DNA of 64,000 bases from Tenacibaculum gallaicum. Lineage in GTDB: Bacteria; Bacteroidota; Bacteroidia; Flavobacteriales; Flavobacteriaceae. The stretch covers positions 372,001 through 436,000 of the forward strand of contig NZ_QUNS01000002.1 of NCBI RefSeq assembly GCF_003387615.1. The letters are read 5' to 3'. The notes beneath the pieces were generated by a model. It was not told the DNA's origin and made no database searches. It was given only the letters and a program-made list of their open reading frames with translations. How positions within the stretch are numbered: position 1 is the first letter of the stretch; each line of letters begins with the position of its first letter. The translations under genes and the position numbers were made by a program. Positions 1-9,146 of the stretch are shown here, in pieces.

Positions 1-271
1 AAACAGTTTTCTTTTTGTATAAAGGATTAGCCCAATACAATCCATTTTGTTTTACTGTACCTACATACTTTCCAAAGAATAATAAGACTTTAGAGGAGTT
101 AGGGTTTACTAAAATAAAACCTAAAGCTAGTATCAAAGCAAGAATGCTAATAGGTAAATAAACTGGGGTCTCGTTTTTTATAGATAGAATAATTCCTGTA
201 ATAAAAAGAATAAGAACTATAAAAAACATTACATATCCGTTTGCTGGTTTGATGATTTTTTCTGCTTTCAT
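1..271 (-). CDS. SPFH/band 7 domain protein, N-terminal part (cut by window edge)
   Basis: Ninety codons of the amino end are present; the rest lies left of the window. The ATG is at 271 on the minus strand. The protein starts MKAEKIIKPANGY, has two hydrophobic segments (about residues 14-32 and 40-58), then ILVNPNSSKVLLFFGKYVGT and NGLYWANPLYKKK. This is the typical start of the SPFH (stomatin/prohibitin/flotillin) membrane scaffold family in Bacteroidota, whose members oligomerise at the inner membrane. The conserved 'NxSKVLLFFGKYVGT' segment is the main support. The cellular role of this subfamily is not settled, and the SPFH core itself is mostly outside the window. Confidence 0.8.
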   Translation of the reverse strand, partial: MKAEKIIKPANGYVMFFIVLILFITGIILSIKNETPVYLPISILALILALGFILVNPNSSKVLLFFGKYVGTVKQNGLYWANPLYKKKTV

Positions 272-393
272 GTTTGTTTTATTTGAATTGATATTAAAAT
301 GATATCACAAAGATATAAATTAAATTTTGATATTTCCAAATTTTTGAGCAAATATTTTATAATTTAGCACTTGATTTTTAACATATAACATTC

Positions 394-1182
394 ATGAGAA
401 CAAATTTTTTAATAGTAATAACTACTTTGTTAGTAAGTGTTTCATCTATAGCAAATAATGAAGATGTATGGGGACCAACAGGACACAGAGCTACAGGAAA
501 AATAGCTGAGAAACACTTAACAAAAAAAGCTAAAAGGAAAATAGAAAAATTACTACAAGGTGAAAGTTTAGCATTTGTATCCACTTATGCTGACGAAATA
601 AAATCTGATAGAAAAAAATATGGGAAGTTTTATACTTGGCATTATGTAAATATGCCATTAGATGCTCGTTATGAAGAAACCGAGAAGAATCCAAAAGGAG
701 ATATGATTACAGGTATAGTGCAATGTATGAAAGTCTTAAAGGATGAAAATAGTTCAACAGAGGATAAGCGTTTTTATTTAAAGATGTTAGTGCACTTAGT
801 AGGTGATTTACATCAACCTATGCATGTTGGACAAAAAGAAGATTTAGGAGGCAATAAAATTCAAGTTCAATGGCATGGAAAAGGTTCTAACTTACACAGA
901 GTATGGGATGAGGATTTAATTAATAAGTGGGATATGAGTTATGTTGAACTTGCTGATAATGCTAGAGATTTATCTAAAGAACAAGTTAAACTAATTCAAA
1001 AAGGGAGTGTTGTAGATTGGTTGCATGATACACATAAAATTACTAAAGAAATATATAAGTCAGCTGAGGTAGGAGAGAATTTACGCTATCGTTACTCGTA
1101 TGTATATTTTCCTGTAGTTAGGGAACAGTTACAAAAAGGAGGTTTACGTTTAGCTAAATTACTGAATGAAATTTTTTGTTAG
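394..1182 (+). CDS. S1/P1-family zinc nuclease, secreted
   Basis: 262 residues with a signal peptide (about 1-20). The mature protein begins near VWGPTGH; in the S1/P1 family an N-terminal Trp and the following His bind the trinuclear zinc site. Further zinc-ligand motifs are visible: the HYVNMPLDAR region, LVHLVGDLHQPMHVG and NLHRVWDEDL. The family cleaves single-stranded DNA/RNA and releases 3' ends of nucleotides. A role in scavenging nucleic acids in the periplasm or outside the cell is inferred. It stands alone and is followed by a strong terminator at 1209. Confidence 0.9.
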   Translation: MRTNFLIVITTLLVSVSSIANNEDVWGPTGHRATGKIAEKHLTKKAKRKIEKLLQGESLAFVSTYADEIKSDRKKYGKFYTWHYVNMPLDARYEETEKNPKGDMITGIVQCMKVLKDENSSTEDKRFYLKMLVHLVGDLHQPMHVGQKEDLGGNKIQVQWHGKGSNLHRVWDEDLINKWDMSYVELADNARDLSKEQVKLIQKGSVVDWLHDTHKITKEIYKSAEVGENLRYRYSYVYFPVVREQLQKGGLRLAKLLNEIFC

Positions 1183-1208
1183 TACAACAAATAAAAAATA
1201 ATAAGAAG

Positions 1209-1240
1209 AGCTCGGAAATTGTATTTCCGAGCTTTTTTTC
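1209..1240 (+). terminator. intrinsic terminator after the S1/P1 nuclease
   Basis: Perfect 11-bp stem AGCTCGGAAAT / ATTTCCGAGCT (1209-1219 and 1223-1233), loop of 3, followed by a T run. Confidence 0.9.
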
Positions 1241-1310
1241 TTGTTAATATTTAGTTAATTCTATCTTTTTAATATGATAAACAGTTAATTTTGAGAGAAA
1301 TCATTTTAAA

Positions 1311-1811
1311 ATGCTTAGAAATAAATACTTGCTCATATTTATATTAATTGCTGTTTTCAGCGGATCAATAGCAAAAGCTCAGGTTAAAAACAGTAAGATA
1401 ACTACATTAAATTACGAAGAATTAAAACCATTTTTACATAAAAATAATGATAAAACTTATGTAGTTAATTTTTGGGCTACGTGGTGTATGCCCTGTGTAA
1501 AAGAATTACCAGCTTTTGAAAAACTTTATCAAAAATATAAAAATAAAGATGTTGAGGTTGTTTTGGTAAGTTTGGATTTTTCTAAGCAAATAGAAACGAA
1601 TCTTATACCATTTATACAAAAGAAAAAATTACAATCTAAAATACTTCATTTTGAAGATTCAAATGAACAATTTTGGATACCTGATATTGCTAAAAATTGG
1701 TCTGGAGCTATACCAGCTACGTTGATTTACAATTCCAACAAAAGAAAATTTTATGAACGAACTTTTAGCTATAAAGAGTTACAAAACGAATTACAAACCT
1801 TTTTAAACTAA
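1311..1811 (+). CDS. TlpA-like periplasmic thioredoxin
   Basis: 166 residues: signal peptide (1-23, ending AKAQ) and a thioredoxin fold with redox motif WATWCMPC (Cys59 and Cys62) in VVNFWATWCMPCVKELPAF. TlpA/ResA-like proteins reduce or exchange disulfides of exported proteins or cytochrome c partners; the partner is not known here. A -7-like TAATTTTG lies at 1286-1293. Only 7 bp separate it from the next gene, a second thioredoxin-fold protein, so the two are probably co-transcribed. Confidence 0.88.
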   Translation: MLRNKYLLIFILIAVFSGSIAKAQVKNSKITTLNYEELKPFLHKNNDKTYVVNFWATWCMPCVKELPAFEKLYQKYKNKDVEVVLVSLDFSKQIETNLIPFIQKKKLQSKILHFEDSNEQFWIPDIAKNWSGAIPATLIYNSNKRKFYERTFSYKELQNELQTFLN

Positions 1812-1818
1812 ATAATTT

Positions 1819-2439
1819 ATGAAGACATTTAAAATAATACTAATGTTATTGGTAGTTGCAACAATTTCAGCATTTACTAATGATAACTCCAGAGGTTATA
1901 AAGTAGGAGATGAAGCTTCGGACTTTGCATTAAAAAATATAGATGGTAAAATGGTTTCCTTAGCAGATTATAAAGAAGCGAAAGGGTTTATTGTCGTTTT
2001 TACATGCAATATGTGTCCGTACTCTGTAGCTAATGAAGATAGATTAATCGCTTTAGATAAAAAGTATAAAAAGAAAGGGTTTCCTGTAGTAGCCATTAAT
2101 CCGAATGACCCAGAAGTATCGAAAGGAGATAGTTATGAGGCAATGAAAGTACGTGCTAAAGAAAAAGGTTTTACATTTCCATATTTGTTTGATGAAGAAC
2201 AAAAAGTATATCCCAAATACGGAGCAACTAAGACTCCTCACGTGTATGTATTGAATAAAAAGAATGACAAATTAATTGTTGAGTATATTGGAGCTGTAGA
2301 CGATAGTTCACGCAATGAAGCAAATGTAAAAGAACGTTTTGTTGAAAATGCTGTAGATGCTTTGTTAAAAGGAGAAAAACCAACAAAAACTGATACAAGG
2401 GCAATAGGTTGCACAATTAAAGATAAAAGAAGTTGGTAA
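1819..2439 (+). CDS. thioredoxin-fold redoxin (AhpC/TSA-like), exported
   Basis: 206 residues with a signal peptide (about 1-19). A redoxin domain follows: GDEASDFALKNIDGKMVSLADYK, then VVFTCNMCPYS with the pair Cys63-x-x-Cys66, and a cis-Pro region KTPHVYVLNK. The 'CNMCPY' variant is typical of a Bacteroidota periplasmic redoxin family related to thiol peroxidases. It is the second gene of a two-gene unit with the TlpA-like protein, which suggests joint handling of periplasmic thiols. The substrate is unknown. Confidence 0.85.
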   Translation: MKTFKIILMLLVVATISAFTNDNSRGYKVGDEASDFALKNIDGKMVSLADYKEAKGFIVVFTCNMCPYSVANEDRLIALDKKYKKKGFPVVAINPNDPEVSKGDSYEAMKVRAKEKGFTFPYLFDEEQKVYPKYGATKTPHVYVLNKKNDKLIVEYIGAVDDSSRNEANVKERFVENAVDALLKGEKPTKTDTRAIGCTIKDKRSW

Positions 2440-2465
2440 TTAACAAATAAAAATTTTAAAAAGAT

Positions 2466-2496
2466 AAATCTCGCGGATTATGCGAGATTTTGTCTA
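2466..2496 (+). terminator. intrinsic terminator after the thioredoxin pair
   Basis: Stem AAATCTCGC / GCGAGATTT (2466-2474 and 2482-2490) with a 7-base loop, followed by TTGTCTATT. Confidence 0.75.
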
Positions 2497-2553
2497 TTAG
2501 TATTATTTATTACCTAATTTTATAATCAATCGTAAAAAGAAACCAAGAAAATA

Positions 2554-5052
2554 ATGAAGAAATTATTACTATCACTACTGTTTATCAGTGCAACATTAAC
2601 GGCACAAACCATCGATTTGAATTATTACTTGCCTAAGGATGTTTCTTACAATCAAAATATTCCGACTCCAAAATCAGTTTTAGGACATGAAGTAGGGGAA
2701 TGGCATGTAACACATGATAAATTAGTGGAGTATATGAAAGCAATTGCGAAAGCTTCCGATAGAGTGGTACTTGAAAGCAGAGGAACAACCTATGAAGGAA
2801 GACCGTTAGTGTTATTAACAATTACTTCTTCTAAAAATCATCAAAATTTAAAAGAAATACGAGAGAATCATATAAAAGCAACAAACGATACTTCGGTAAA
2901 TGTGACTGATAACCCGATTGTGGTATATCAAGGTTTTTCTATTCATGGAAATGAAGCAAGTGGTTCAAATGCAGCCTTGGCAGTAGCTTATTATTTAGCA
3001 GCTGCTCAAGGACAAAAAATAGAGGAATTACTAAATAATTCAGTAATACTTTTTGATCCAGCAATGAATCCTGACGGATTACAACGTTTTGCATATTGGA
3101 CAAATACAAACAAGGCAAATAACATCAATCCTGATCCGAATGATAGAGAATATCACGAAGTTTGGCCAGGAGGAAGAACTAATCACTATTGGTTTGATAT
3201 GAATCGTGATTGGTTACCTGTGCAGTTACCAGAGAGTAGAGCTAGAGTTAAAACATTCCATAAATGGTTGCCTAATATTTTAACCGATCATCATGAAATG
3301 GGTACGAATTCTACGTTCTTTTTTCAACCAGGAATTCCGAGTAGAACGAATCCGCTAACACCAAAAATGAATCAAGAGTTAACAAAAGAAATAGCAACCT
3401 ATCACGCAAAAGCATTTGATAAAATTGGGTCAACCTATTATTCAGAAGAAAGCTTTGATGACTTTTACTATGGAAAAGGGTCAACCTTTCCAGATATCAA
3501 TGGAAGTATCGGAATTTTGTTTGAGCAAGGAAGTTCTCGTGGACATGCGCAAGAAAGTGAAAATGGAATACTAACTTTTCCATTTACAATTCGGAATCAG
3601 TTTACAGCAGCATTATCAACGCTGGAAGCTGCTAAAAACATGCGAGCTAAAATCTTACAATACCAACAAGATTTTTATAAAAACTCGAGGGGTTCAAAAA
3701 CGAATAAGGTTATTGTATTTGGTGATGAGAAAGATGCAATGAAAACAAATCACTTAGCTGAGGTTTTACAACGTCATCAAATTAAACTTCGTGAATTGAA
3801 AGAAGATTTTGTATCGAAAGGTAAACGTTTCAAAAAAGGATATAGCTATGTAGTGCCAATGAATCAAAAAAATCATCGATTGGTAAAAGCAATGTTTGAT
3901 GTACGAACTACATTTAAAGACAGCTTGTTTTATGATGTATCTGCTTGGACTTTTAATTATGCATTTGGAGTTGATTTTGCTGATAATGTTTCATTATCAA
4001 AAGCAGGAGATGAGGTGACTCAATTAAAATCAAAACAAGGAACAATTCAACAAAAAAGTAGTGTGGGATATTTATTTCCTTGGAATGAATATAACACTCC
4101 TAAAGCTTTAAATGCTATTTTAGAAAAAGGATTGCGAGCAAAAGTAGCGATGAAAAAGTTTGCAAACGATGGCAATTCGTATGACTATGGAACTATTTTT
4201 ATTCCAGCTCAGAATCAAAAAATAAGTGGAAATGAATTATTTGATTTCTTAGGAAAAGTAGCCAATGAAAATCATATTGAAATTAAAGGAGTATCTACAG
4301 GGTTGAACGAAGGAATTGATTTAGGAAGTAGAAATTTTGAAACTGTTAAAAAGCAAAAAGTAGCTATGTTAGTTGGAAAAGGAGTAACGAGTTACGATGC
4401 AGGAGAAATTTGGCATTTGTTAGATCAGCGTTACGATATAAAAATTACCAAATTAGATACCGAGTATGCTTCTAGAGTAAACTTTGATAAATACACAACG
4501 ATTATTGTTCCAAATAGTCGCTCACTTGATAAAAACTTAGTAGAGAAACTAAAAGTATGGGTTCGTAATGGAGGAGTGTTAGTCGGATATAGAAATGCGG
4601 TAAATTGGTTATCTAACAGAGGGTTTATTAATGTAAAGTTTAATAAAACTAAAATAGATTCTATTAATAATGTATCTTTTGAAAATCGTTCGTTACAATC
4701 GGGAGCGCAAGTAATAGGAGGAGCCATTTTTGAAGCAAAGATTGATCGCTCACATCCAATAAATTTTGGATATAAAAATGATAAAATAGCGTTATTCAGA
4801 AACACAAAACAGTTTATACAACCTGACGCGAAAAGTTATAACAACCCAATTCGGTACACTAACAATCCTTTATTGAGTGGTTATATATCTAAAGAAAACT
4901 TAAAAGAATTGAAAAACACCGTTCCGTTTAAAGTTCAGCGATTAGGTAGTGGAAGAGTAATTGTTTTTACAGACAATACCAATTTTAGAGGTTTTTGGTT
5001 TGGAACCAATAAACTACTGATGAATGCCATTTTCTTTGGAAAGTTGATGTAG
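2554..5052 (+). CDS. M14-family zinc carboxypeptidase, secreted
   Basis: 832 residues with a signal peptide (1-17). The M14 peptidase domain spans about residues 45-380: zinc ligands in SIHGNEASGS (His131, Glu134), third ligand in ILTDHHEMG (His246 or His247), and catalytic Glu324 in ILFEQGSSRG. A long C-terminal part (about 400-832) includes a glutamine-amidotransferase-like segment (VWVRNGGVLVGYRNA). This architecture is common for large M14 peptidases of Bacteroidota that process peptides in the periplasm or outside. No type IX sorting domain is visible. The exact substrate is unknown. Confidence 0.9.
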   Translation: MKKLLLSLLFISATLTAQTIDLNYYLPKDVSYNQNIPTPKSVLGHEVGEWHVTHDKLVEYMKAIAKASDRVVLESRGTTYEGRPLVLLTITSSKNHQNLKEIRENHIKATNDTSVNVTDNPIVVYQGFSIHGNEASGSNAALAVAYYLAAAQGQKIEELLNNSVILFDPAMNPDGLQRFAYWTNTNKANNINPDPNDREYHEVWPGGRTNHYWFDMNRDWLPVQLPESRARVKTFHKWLPNILTDHHEMGTNSTFFFQPGIPSRTNPLTPKMNQELTKEIATYHAKAFDKIGSTYYSEESFDDFYYGKGSTFPDINGSIGILFEQGSSRGHAQESENGILTFPFTIRNQFTAALSTLEAAKNMRAKILQYQQDFYKNSRGSKTNKVIVFGDEKDAMKTNHLAEVLQRHQIKLRELKEDFVSKGKRFKKGYSYVVPMNQKNHRLVKAMFDVRTTFKDSLFYDVSAWTFNYAFGVDFADNVSLSKAGDEVTQLKSKQGTIQQKSSVGYLFPWNEYNTPKALNAILEKGLRAKVAMKKFANDGNSYDYGTIFIPAQNQKISGNELFDFLGKVANENHIEIKGVSTGLNEGIDLGSRNFETVKKQKVAMLVGKGVTSYDAGEIWHLLDQRYDIKITKLDTEYASRVNFDKYTTIIVPNSRSLDKNLVEKLKVWVRNGGVLVGYRNAVNWLSNRGFINVKFNKTKIDSINNVSFENRSLQSGAQVIGGAIFEAKIDRSHPINFGYKNDKIALFRNTKQFIQPDAKSYNNPIRYTNNPLLSGYISKENLKELKNTVPFKVQRLGSGRVIVFTDNTNFRGFWFGTNKLLMNAIFFGKLM

Positions 5053-5151
5053 TGGTTTGTGTTTTTGTGTAGGTTTGATGGAGATTAATAGTACAATTAT
5101 AAATAACGACTTTAAAATTATCAGTTTATTGAAAATAAATCAGTAGTGTAT

Positions 5152-5200
5152 TAGCTGCTTAATTTTATATAAAAAAGATTAAGCAGCTATTATTTTATTA
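5152..5200. terminator. bidirectional terminator between convergent genes
   Basis: 12-bp stem TAGCTGCTTAAT / ATTAAGCAGCTA (5152-5163 and 5178-5189) with an AT-only loop and T-rich flanks. It sits between the ends of the M14 peptidase (+) and the DoxX-like gene (-). Confidence 0.7.
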
Positions 5201-5208
5201 GTATTGTA

Positions 5209-6183
5209 CTAGTTTTTATATTTATGAGTAATATTTAAATAAGTGTTTTTTCTTTTTCCAATTAAAATCAATGAATCATTTTTTAATTCATAGTTAAAAC
5301 TCAGTTCTATGGGTAACGTATTTTTTCTGGAGTTATAATATTCTCGAATATTACTCTTAGTTTCTTTAAGGTTTTCTTCTTTAATAGTCAATTTTTTTAA
5401 ACTATCTTGAATAAAGTTATAGGCTCTATCGGAGTAATGTTTTACTTTAAACTTTAATTTTTTGTTTTTATCATCGAGCTCTATTTTTCCATAATAAAAA
5501 TTATCAGATGTATCTCTAACCTTTATACTATTGTTAAATTCAATATAAAGTTTGTCAATTCTGGTTTTAGCGTTTCTTGGGGTAATTTCCCATACTCCAA
5601 AAAGCTCGTTTTTAACCATATATTCTTCTTTAAGGTTATTGATGTGTATATACCCGTATAGTATCATAGAAGGAATGATTATAAATTTTAACCAATAAAG
5701 AACTTTCATTTTAGCGGGTATTAATTCAGGAATAATACACTCTTTTGAAGTAGATTTTAAAAAATAGTTTGTCAAAGCTTTCCAATCTGAAAATAAAAGG
5801 AAGAACCCCATTATTGTCAATCGAATTGACATAGGTTTTGCACCATCAATTTCATAAAAGTAATTTATTAATAAAATATTCACCATAATACTTAGAAAAA
5901 GTATGACTCCAATGCGTTCAGTTTTTCTAAATAATAAGAGTAAAGCTGATGCTATTTGAGCGCCTGCGATGACTAATCCATAAGTTCTAGAATAACCATA
6001 ATAATGCCAAGTGAGCATCAAACCATTAAAGCTATTTACATTCTCATCAATGGTTGAAGAAAAACCTAAATTAAATTGTGTTTTAAGGATTTTAGCAAAT
6101 GCATAAGAAAACATTTGAAGGGCAATGTAGTATCTACAAAACACCCTCAATAGGTACAAAATATTCTTTTTCGAAAATGTCAA
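5209..6183 (-). CDS. DoxX-like membrane protein
   Basis: 324 residues. The first half has four hydrophobic helices (about 10-30, 65-85, 90-110, 120-140) in the pattern of DoxX/DoxD-like proteins, with YIALQMFSYAFAKILKTQF as the characteristic first helix. A fifth membrane segment (about 163-180) is followed by a hydrophilic C-terminal region of about 140 residues that I do not recognise. DoxX-like proteins are often linked to electron or thiol metabolism, but no specific function can be assigned. It is a single gene, convergent with the M14 peptidase. Confidence 0.65.
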   Translation of the reverse strand: MTFSKKNILYLLRVFCRYYIALQMFSYAFAKILKTQFNLGFSSTIDENVNSFNGLMLTWHYYGYSRTYGLVIAGAQIASALLLLFRKTERIGVILFLSIMVNILLINYFYEIDGAKPMSIRLTIMGFFLLFSDWKALTNYFLKSTSKECIIPELIPAKMKVLYWLKFIIIPSMILYGYIHINNLKEEYMVKNELFGVWEITPRNAKTRIDKLYIEFNNSIKVRDTSDNFYYGKIELDDKNKKLKFKVKHYSDRAYNFIQDSLKKLTIKEENLKETKSNIREYYNSRKNTLPIELSFNYELKNDSLILIGKRKNTYLNITHKYKN

Positions 6184-6370
6184 TTTTTTTGAATTTAAAT
6201 AGTTCTCAAATATATTGACATTTCTATATCACAACAAATAATTTTCTTTTAAAAACAGTTTGCTTGCATAAGTAGAATATTTTTTTTAAATAAACTTATG
6301 AAGTTATTAAAATAATTGTAACAAAATTTCAACCAACTCGTCTTTTAAGTATACTAACTAAAAAAGTACT

Positions 6371-6526
6371 ATGAGTTTATTAAGAGTTTTACTAGCAATT
6401 TTTTTTCCACCGTTGGCAGTGATAGGTAAAGGATGCGGATCTATTATTATAGTGTTTTTACTAACACTTTGCGGATGGGTTCCAGGAGTTATTGCAGCAT
6501 TAATCATATTAAATAACCCAAATTAG
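6371..6526 (+). CDS. YqaE/Pmp3-family small membrane protein
   Basis: A 51-residue ORF, MSLLRVLLAIFFPPLAVIGK...CGWVPGVIAALIIL. It has two membrane helices (about 3-19 and 23-46), and the FFPPLAV and CGWVPGVIAAL motifs are diagnostic of the Pmp3/YqaE (UPF0057) family. Members are proteolipid-like proteins of the plasma membrane linked to salt and membrane-potential stress. The ATG follows 'actaactaaaaaagtact'. The dyad at 6569 ends transcription. Confidence 0.9.
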   Translation: MSLLRVLLAIFFPPLAVIGKGCGSIIIVFLLTLCGWVPGVIAALIILNNPN

Positions 6527-6568
6527 TATTGTAATGTAACAATTTGGTGATTTGAAAATGTATCAATT

Positions 6569-6605
6569 AAAAACTCCAATTTGATGAAATCAAATTGGAG
6601 TTTTT
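6569..6605. terminator. bidirectional intrinsic terminator
   Basis: Near-perfect stem of 17 bp (6569-6585 and 6589-6605, core AACTCCAATTTGAT / ATCAAATTGGAGTT) with a GAA loop. A-rich and T-rich flanks serve both the Pmp3-like gene (+) and the phosphatase gene (-). Confidence 0.9.
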
Positions 6606-6649
6606 CAAAAGTCTATTTTTTTGCCTCTTTTTTCTCACCTCTAAAGTTC

Positions 6650-8287
6650 CTATTCAAGAACCTCTTCAATAATCTTTCCAGAACATCCGTTAGGGAATTC
6701 TATCTGTAATAAATTAGAAATCGTTGGAGCAATATCTACAATTTCGTATTTCTTTTTAGAAACACCTTGCTTAATTCCGTTTCCATAAAAAATCATAGGA
6801 ATATGAGTGTCATACGAGTATCCTGAACCATGCGTAGTTCCTTTTCTTGAACTACTAGCTATAGTTGACGGATTAGGGATCAAAATAACATCACCCGAAA
6901 ACTTTTGATTGTAACCATTTTGTAAAACATGTAAAATTCCGTTAGTAAACGTAGTAGTTTGCATGGTTCTAGCAGTTACCGATTTATAAATCTTTTTATG
7001 ATTAATTGCTTCATCCGCTATAGTTTGTGCTACGTTTTCATAGTCAAGGTTTAACTCTCTAATCTTATCTTTATTTAAGAAAACCTGGAAGTTAGAAACG
7101 TTTTCAATGATTTCATCCGATTTAAAATGCTTTACAGTAATTTCATTTAAAAAGTTTTTGAAAGCTACAGGCTTTACATAACCAGCAGGTATTTTTAAAG
7201 ACTCTAAATAAGAAGGAACTTGTACAGCAGCATGATCAGCTGTTAAGAATAATGTATAGTTGTCTTTTCCAACCTGAGTATCTAAAAACTTGAATAACTC
7301 TGCTAAATCTTGATCTAAACGTAAATAAGTATCTTCAATTTCTTTGGAAGCAACTCCGAATTGATGTCCAACATAATCGGTTGAAGAATAACTAACTGCT
7401 AAAAAGTCAGTATACTCAGATCTTCCTAAGTTTTCACCAATTATAGCCGCTTTAGCAAAATCAGTAGTGATAGAATTACCGGCTGGAATACCTTTTATAA
7501 TACTATAATTGTTATTACTCTTTCTTAAGGTTGGAATATCATGAGGAAACACAGGTCTTTCTTGTCCTTTAAAAGTAGCTTCAAAATCGTTGTCGTCTTC
7601 AATACTTTGTTTGTAGGTACTAATATCATATAAAGTTTCCCATGGTTTACTTAAGTATTCGTCAGCTTTTCCAGAAGCATTAAACTCTTGTACCCAAGTA
7701 GGCAATTCATTCAAATAAAAAGAAGAAGAAATCCATTGACCTTTATCACCACCATCAAACCAGTAAGCAGCATTTGCTGTGTGACCTGCTGGCAAAATAG
7801 CAGAACGATCTTTTATAGCAATACCAACGGTTTTACCATTCATGTTTTGCGCTAGTTTTAGCTGATCAGTAACAGTTGTAGTTAACATTCTATAAGGAGA
7901 TTTTTTACCTCCATCGCTATCATTACCAATAGTGTTGTAGTTATTATCATCAACACAATAAATAGATTTTTTTACATATTTATCGTACCAATAATTACCA
8001 ATAATTCCATGGTGTGTTGGTGTAGTTCCTGTGTAAATAGAAGTATGCCCCACAGCTGTGTAGGTAGGAATATAATTGTAGTGTGCATTTTCTAAAGAAT
8101 ACCCTTCCCTTAGCAAACGTTTAAAACCATCATTTCCATATCTATTAGCAAATCGAGTTAGGTAATCGTAACGCATTTGGTCAATAACAACACCAACTAC
8201 AAGTTTTGGTTTTTGAGTAGTTGTTTTTTTGTTAACAGAGCAGCTTGTTAAACATATTATGGCTGCTAAAAAAGCTATTTTTCTCAT
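6650..8287 (-). CDS. pafA: PafA-type alkaline phosphatase, lipoprotein
   Basis: 545 residues. A signal peptide with lipobox LTSC (Cys16) predicts an outer-membrane or periplasmic lipoprotein. The catalytic residues of the PafA family can be placed: Asp36 in VVIDQMRYDY, nucleophile Thr77 in TYTAVGHTS, Asn98 in IIGNYWY, Lys/Arg in IKDRSA, and metal ligands in FLTADHAAV and THGSGYSYD. PafA is a zinc-dependent, phosphate-insensitive phosphomonoesterase that releases phosphate from organic esters. It is monocistronic, with the terminator at 6569. The match to Elizabethkingia PafA motifs is from memory, but the motif set is complete. Confidence 0.92.
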   Translation of the reverse strand: MRKIAFLAAIICLTSCSVNKKTTTQKPKLVVGVVIDQMRYDYLTRFANRYGNDGFKRLLREGYSLENAHYNYIPTYTAVGHTSIYTGTTPTHHGIIGNYWYDKYVKKSIYCVDDNNYNTIGNDSDGGKKSPYRMLTTTVTDQLKLAQNMNGKTVGIAIKDRSAILPAGHTANAAYWFDGGDKGQWISSSFYLNELPTWVQEFNASGKADEYLSKPWETLYDISTYKQSIEDDNDFEATFKGQERPVFPHDIPTLRKSNNNYSIIKGIPAGNSITTDFAKAAIIGENLGRSEYTDFLAVSYSSTDYVGHQFGVASKEIEDTYLRLDQDLAELFKFLDTQVGKDNYTLFLTADHAAVQVPSYLESLKIPAGYVKPVAFKNFLNEITVKHFKSDEIIENVSNFQVFLNKDKIRELNLDYENVAQTIADEAINHKKIYKSVTARTMQTTTFTNGILHVLQNGYNQKFSGDVILIPNPSTIASSSRKGTTHGSGYSYDTHIPMIFYGNGIKQGVSKKKYEIVDIAPTISNLLQIEFPNGCSGKIIEEVLE

Positions 8288-8402
8288 TTTATTTTTTCAA
8301 AATTAAAACTCAAAGGTACATAAAAAGCAAGCTAAAACTTGTAAATAAGGCGATGAGTTAATGGTTTTTTAATACTTTAGCAAAAAAGAAAATATATTTC
8401 GT

Positions 8403-9146
8403 TTGATGAATTACATTGAGCATATAGGTAAATACTTTGTAATGCTAAAACAGGTTTTCTCTAAACCTCAAAGAGCAAGAGTATTCCGTGAAGCTTTGTT
8501 TAGAGAAATAGATGAGTTAGGGCATAAGTCGATAGGAATTATCGCTTTTATCTCATTTTTTATTGGAGGAGTAATTGCCTTACAAACCGCTTTGAATTTA
8601 GAAAGTCCGTTTATACCAAAATCATTGATTGGTTTTGCAGCAAAACGATCTGTTATTTTAGAATTTGCACCAACGTTTTGTTCTATTATTTTAGCAGGAA
8701 AAGTAGGCTCGTATATAACTTCAAGTATTGGAACCATGCGTGTTACCGAGCAAATTGATGCACTTGAAGTAATGGGGATTAACTCACTAAACTATTTAGT
8801 GCTGCCTAAAATAATAGCAACTGTTTTCTTTTATCCATTTTTAATAATTTTAGGAATGTTTTTAGGAATTTTTGGAGGATGGGTAGCTGGCGTTTTATCA
8901 GGATTGTTTTCAGGGGCAGATTATATTGCAGGAGTTCAATTAGATTTTGACCCGTTTTTGATTACTTATGCATTGATTAAAACAATAGTTTTTGCCTTTT
9001 TAATTGCTACGGTACCTTCATACCACGGATATTATGTAAAAGGAGGTTCGTTAGAAGTTGGTAAAGCAAGTACACAGTCGGTTGTGTGGACAACGGTACT
9101 TATTGTAATTGCAAACTATTTCTTAACCCAAATGTTATTAACCTAA
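8403..9146 (+). CDS. mlaE: MlaE-type ABC transporter permease
   Basis: 247 residues with five to six membrane helices and the MlaE/YrbE signature FAPTFCSIILAGKVGSYITSSIGTMRVTEQIDALEVMGI. In Gram-negative bacteria MlaE is the inner-membrane permease of the MlaFEDB phospholipid transporter between the inner and outer membranes. The stop codon overlaps the start of the ATPase gene (TAATG), so the two are translationally coupled. An MCE-domain partner (MlaD) is not in the window. Confidence 0.92.
   Translation: MMNYIEHIGKYFVMLKQVFSKPQRARVFREALFREIDELGHKSIGIIAFISFFIGGVIALQTALNLESPFIPKSLIGFAAKRSVILEFAPTFCSIILAGKVGSYITSSIGTMRVTEQIDALEVMGINSLNYLVLPKIIATVFFYPFLIILGMFLGIFGGWVAGVLSGLFSGADYIAGVQLDFDPFLITYALIKTIVFAFLIATVPSYHGYYVKGGSLEVGKASTQSVVWTTVLIVIANYFLTQMLLT

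Noticed and set aside
5068-5085. A further copy of the regulon dyad (TTTTTGTGTAG)
   Set aside because: Only the right half matches and the CTAC half is absent; it lies at the end of a peptidase gene, not in a promoter.
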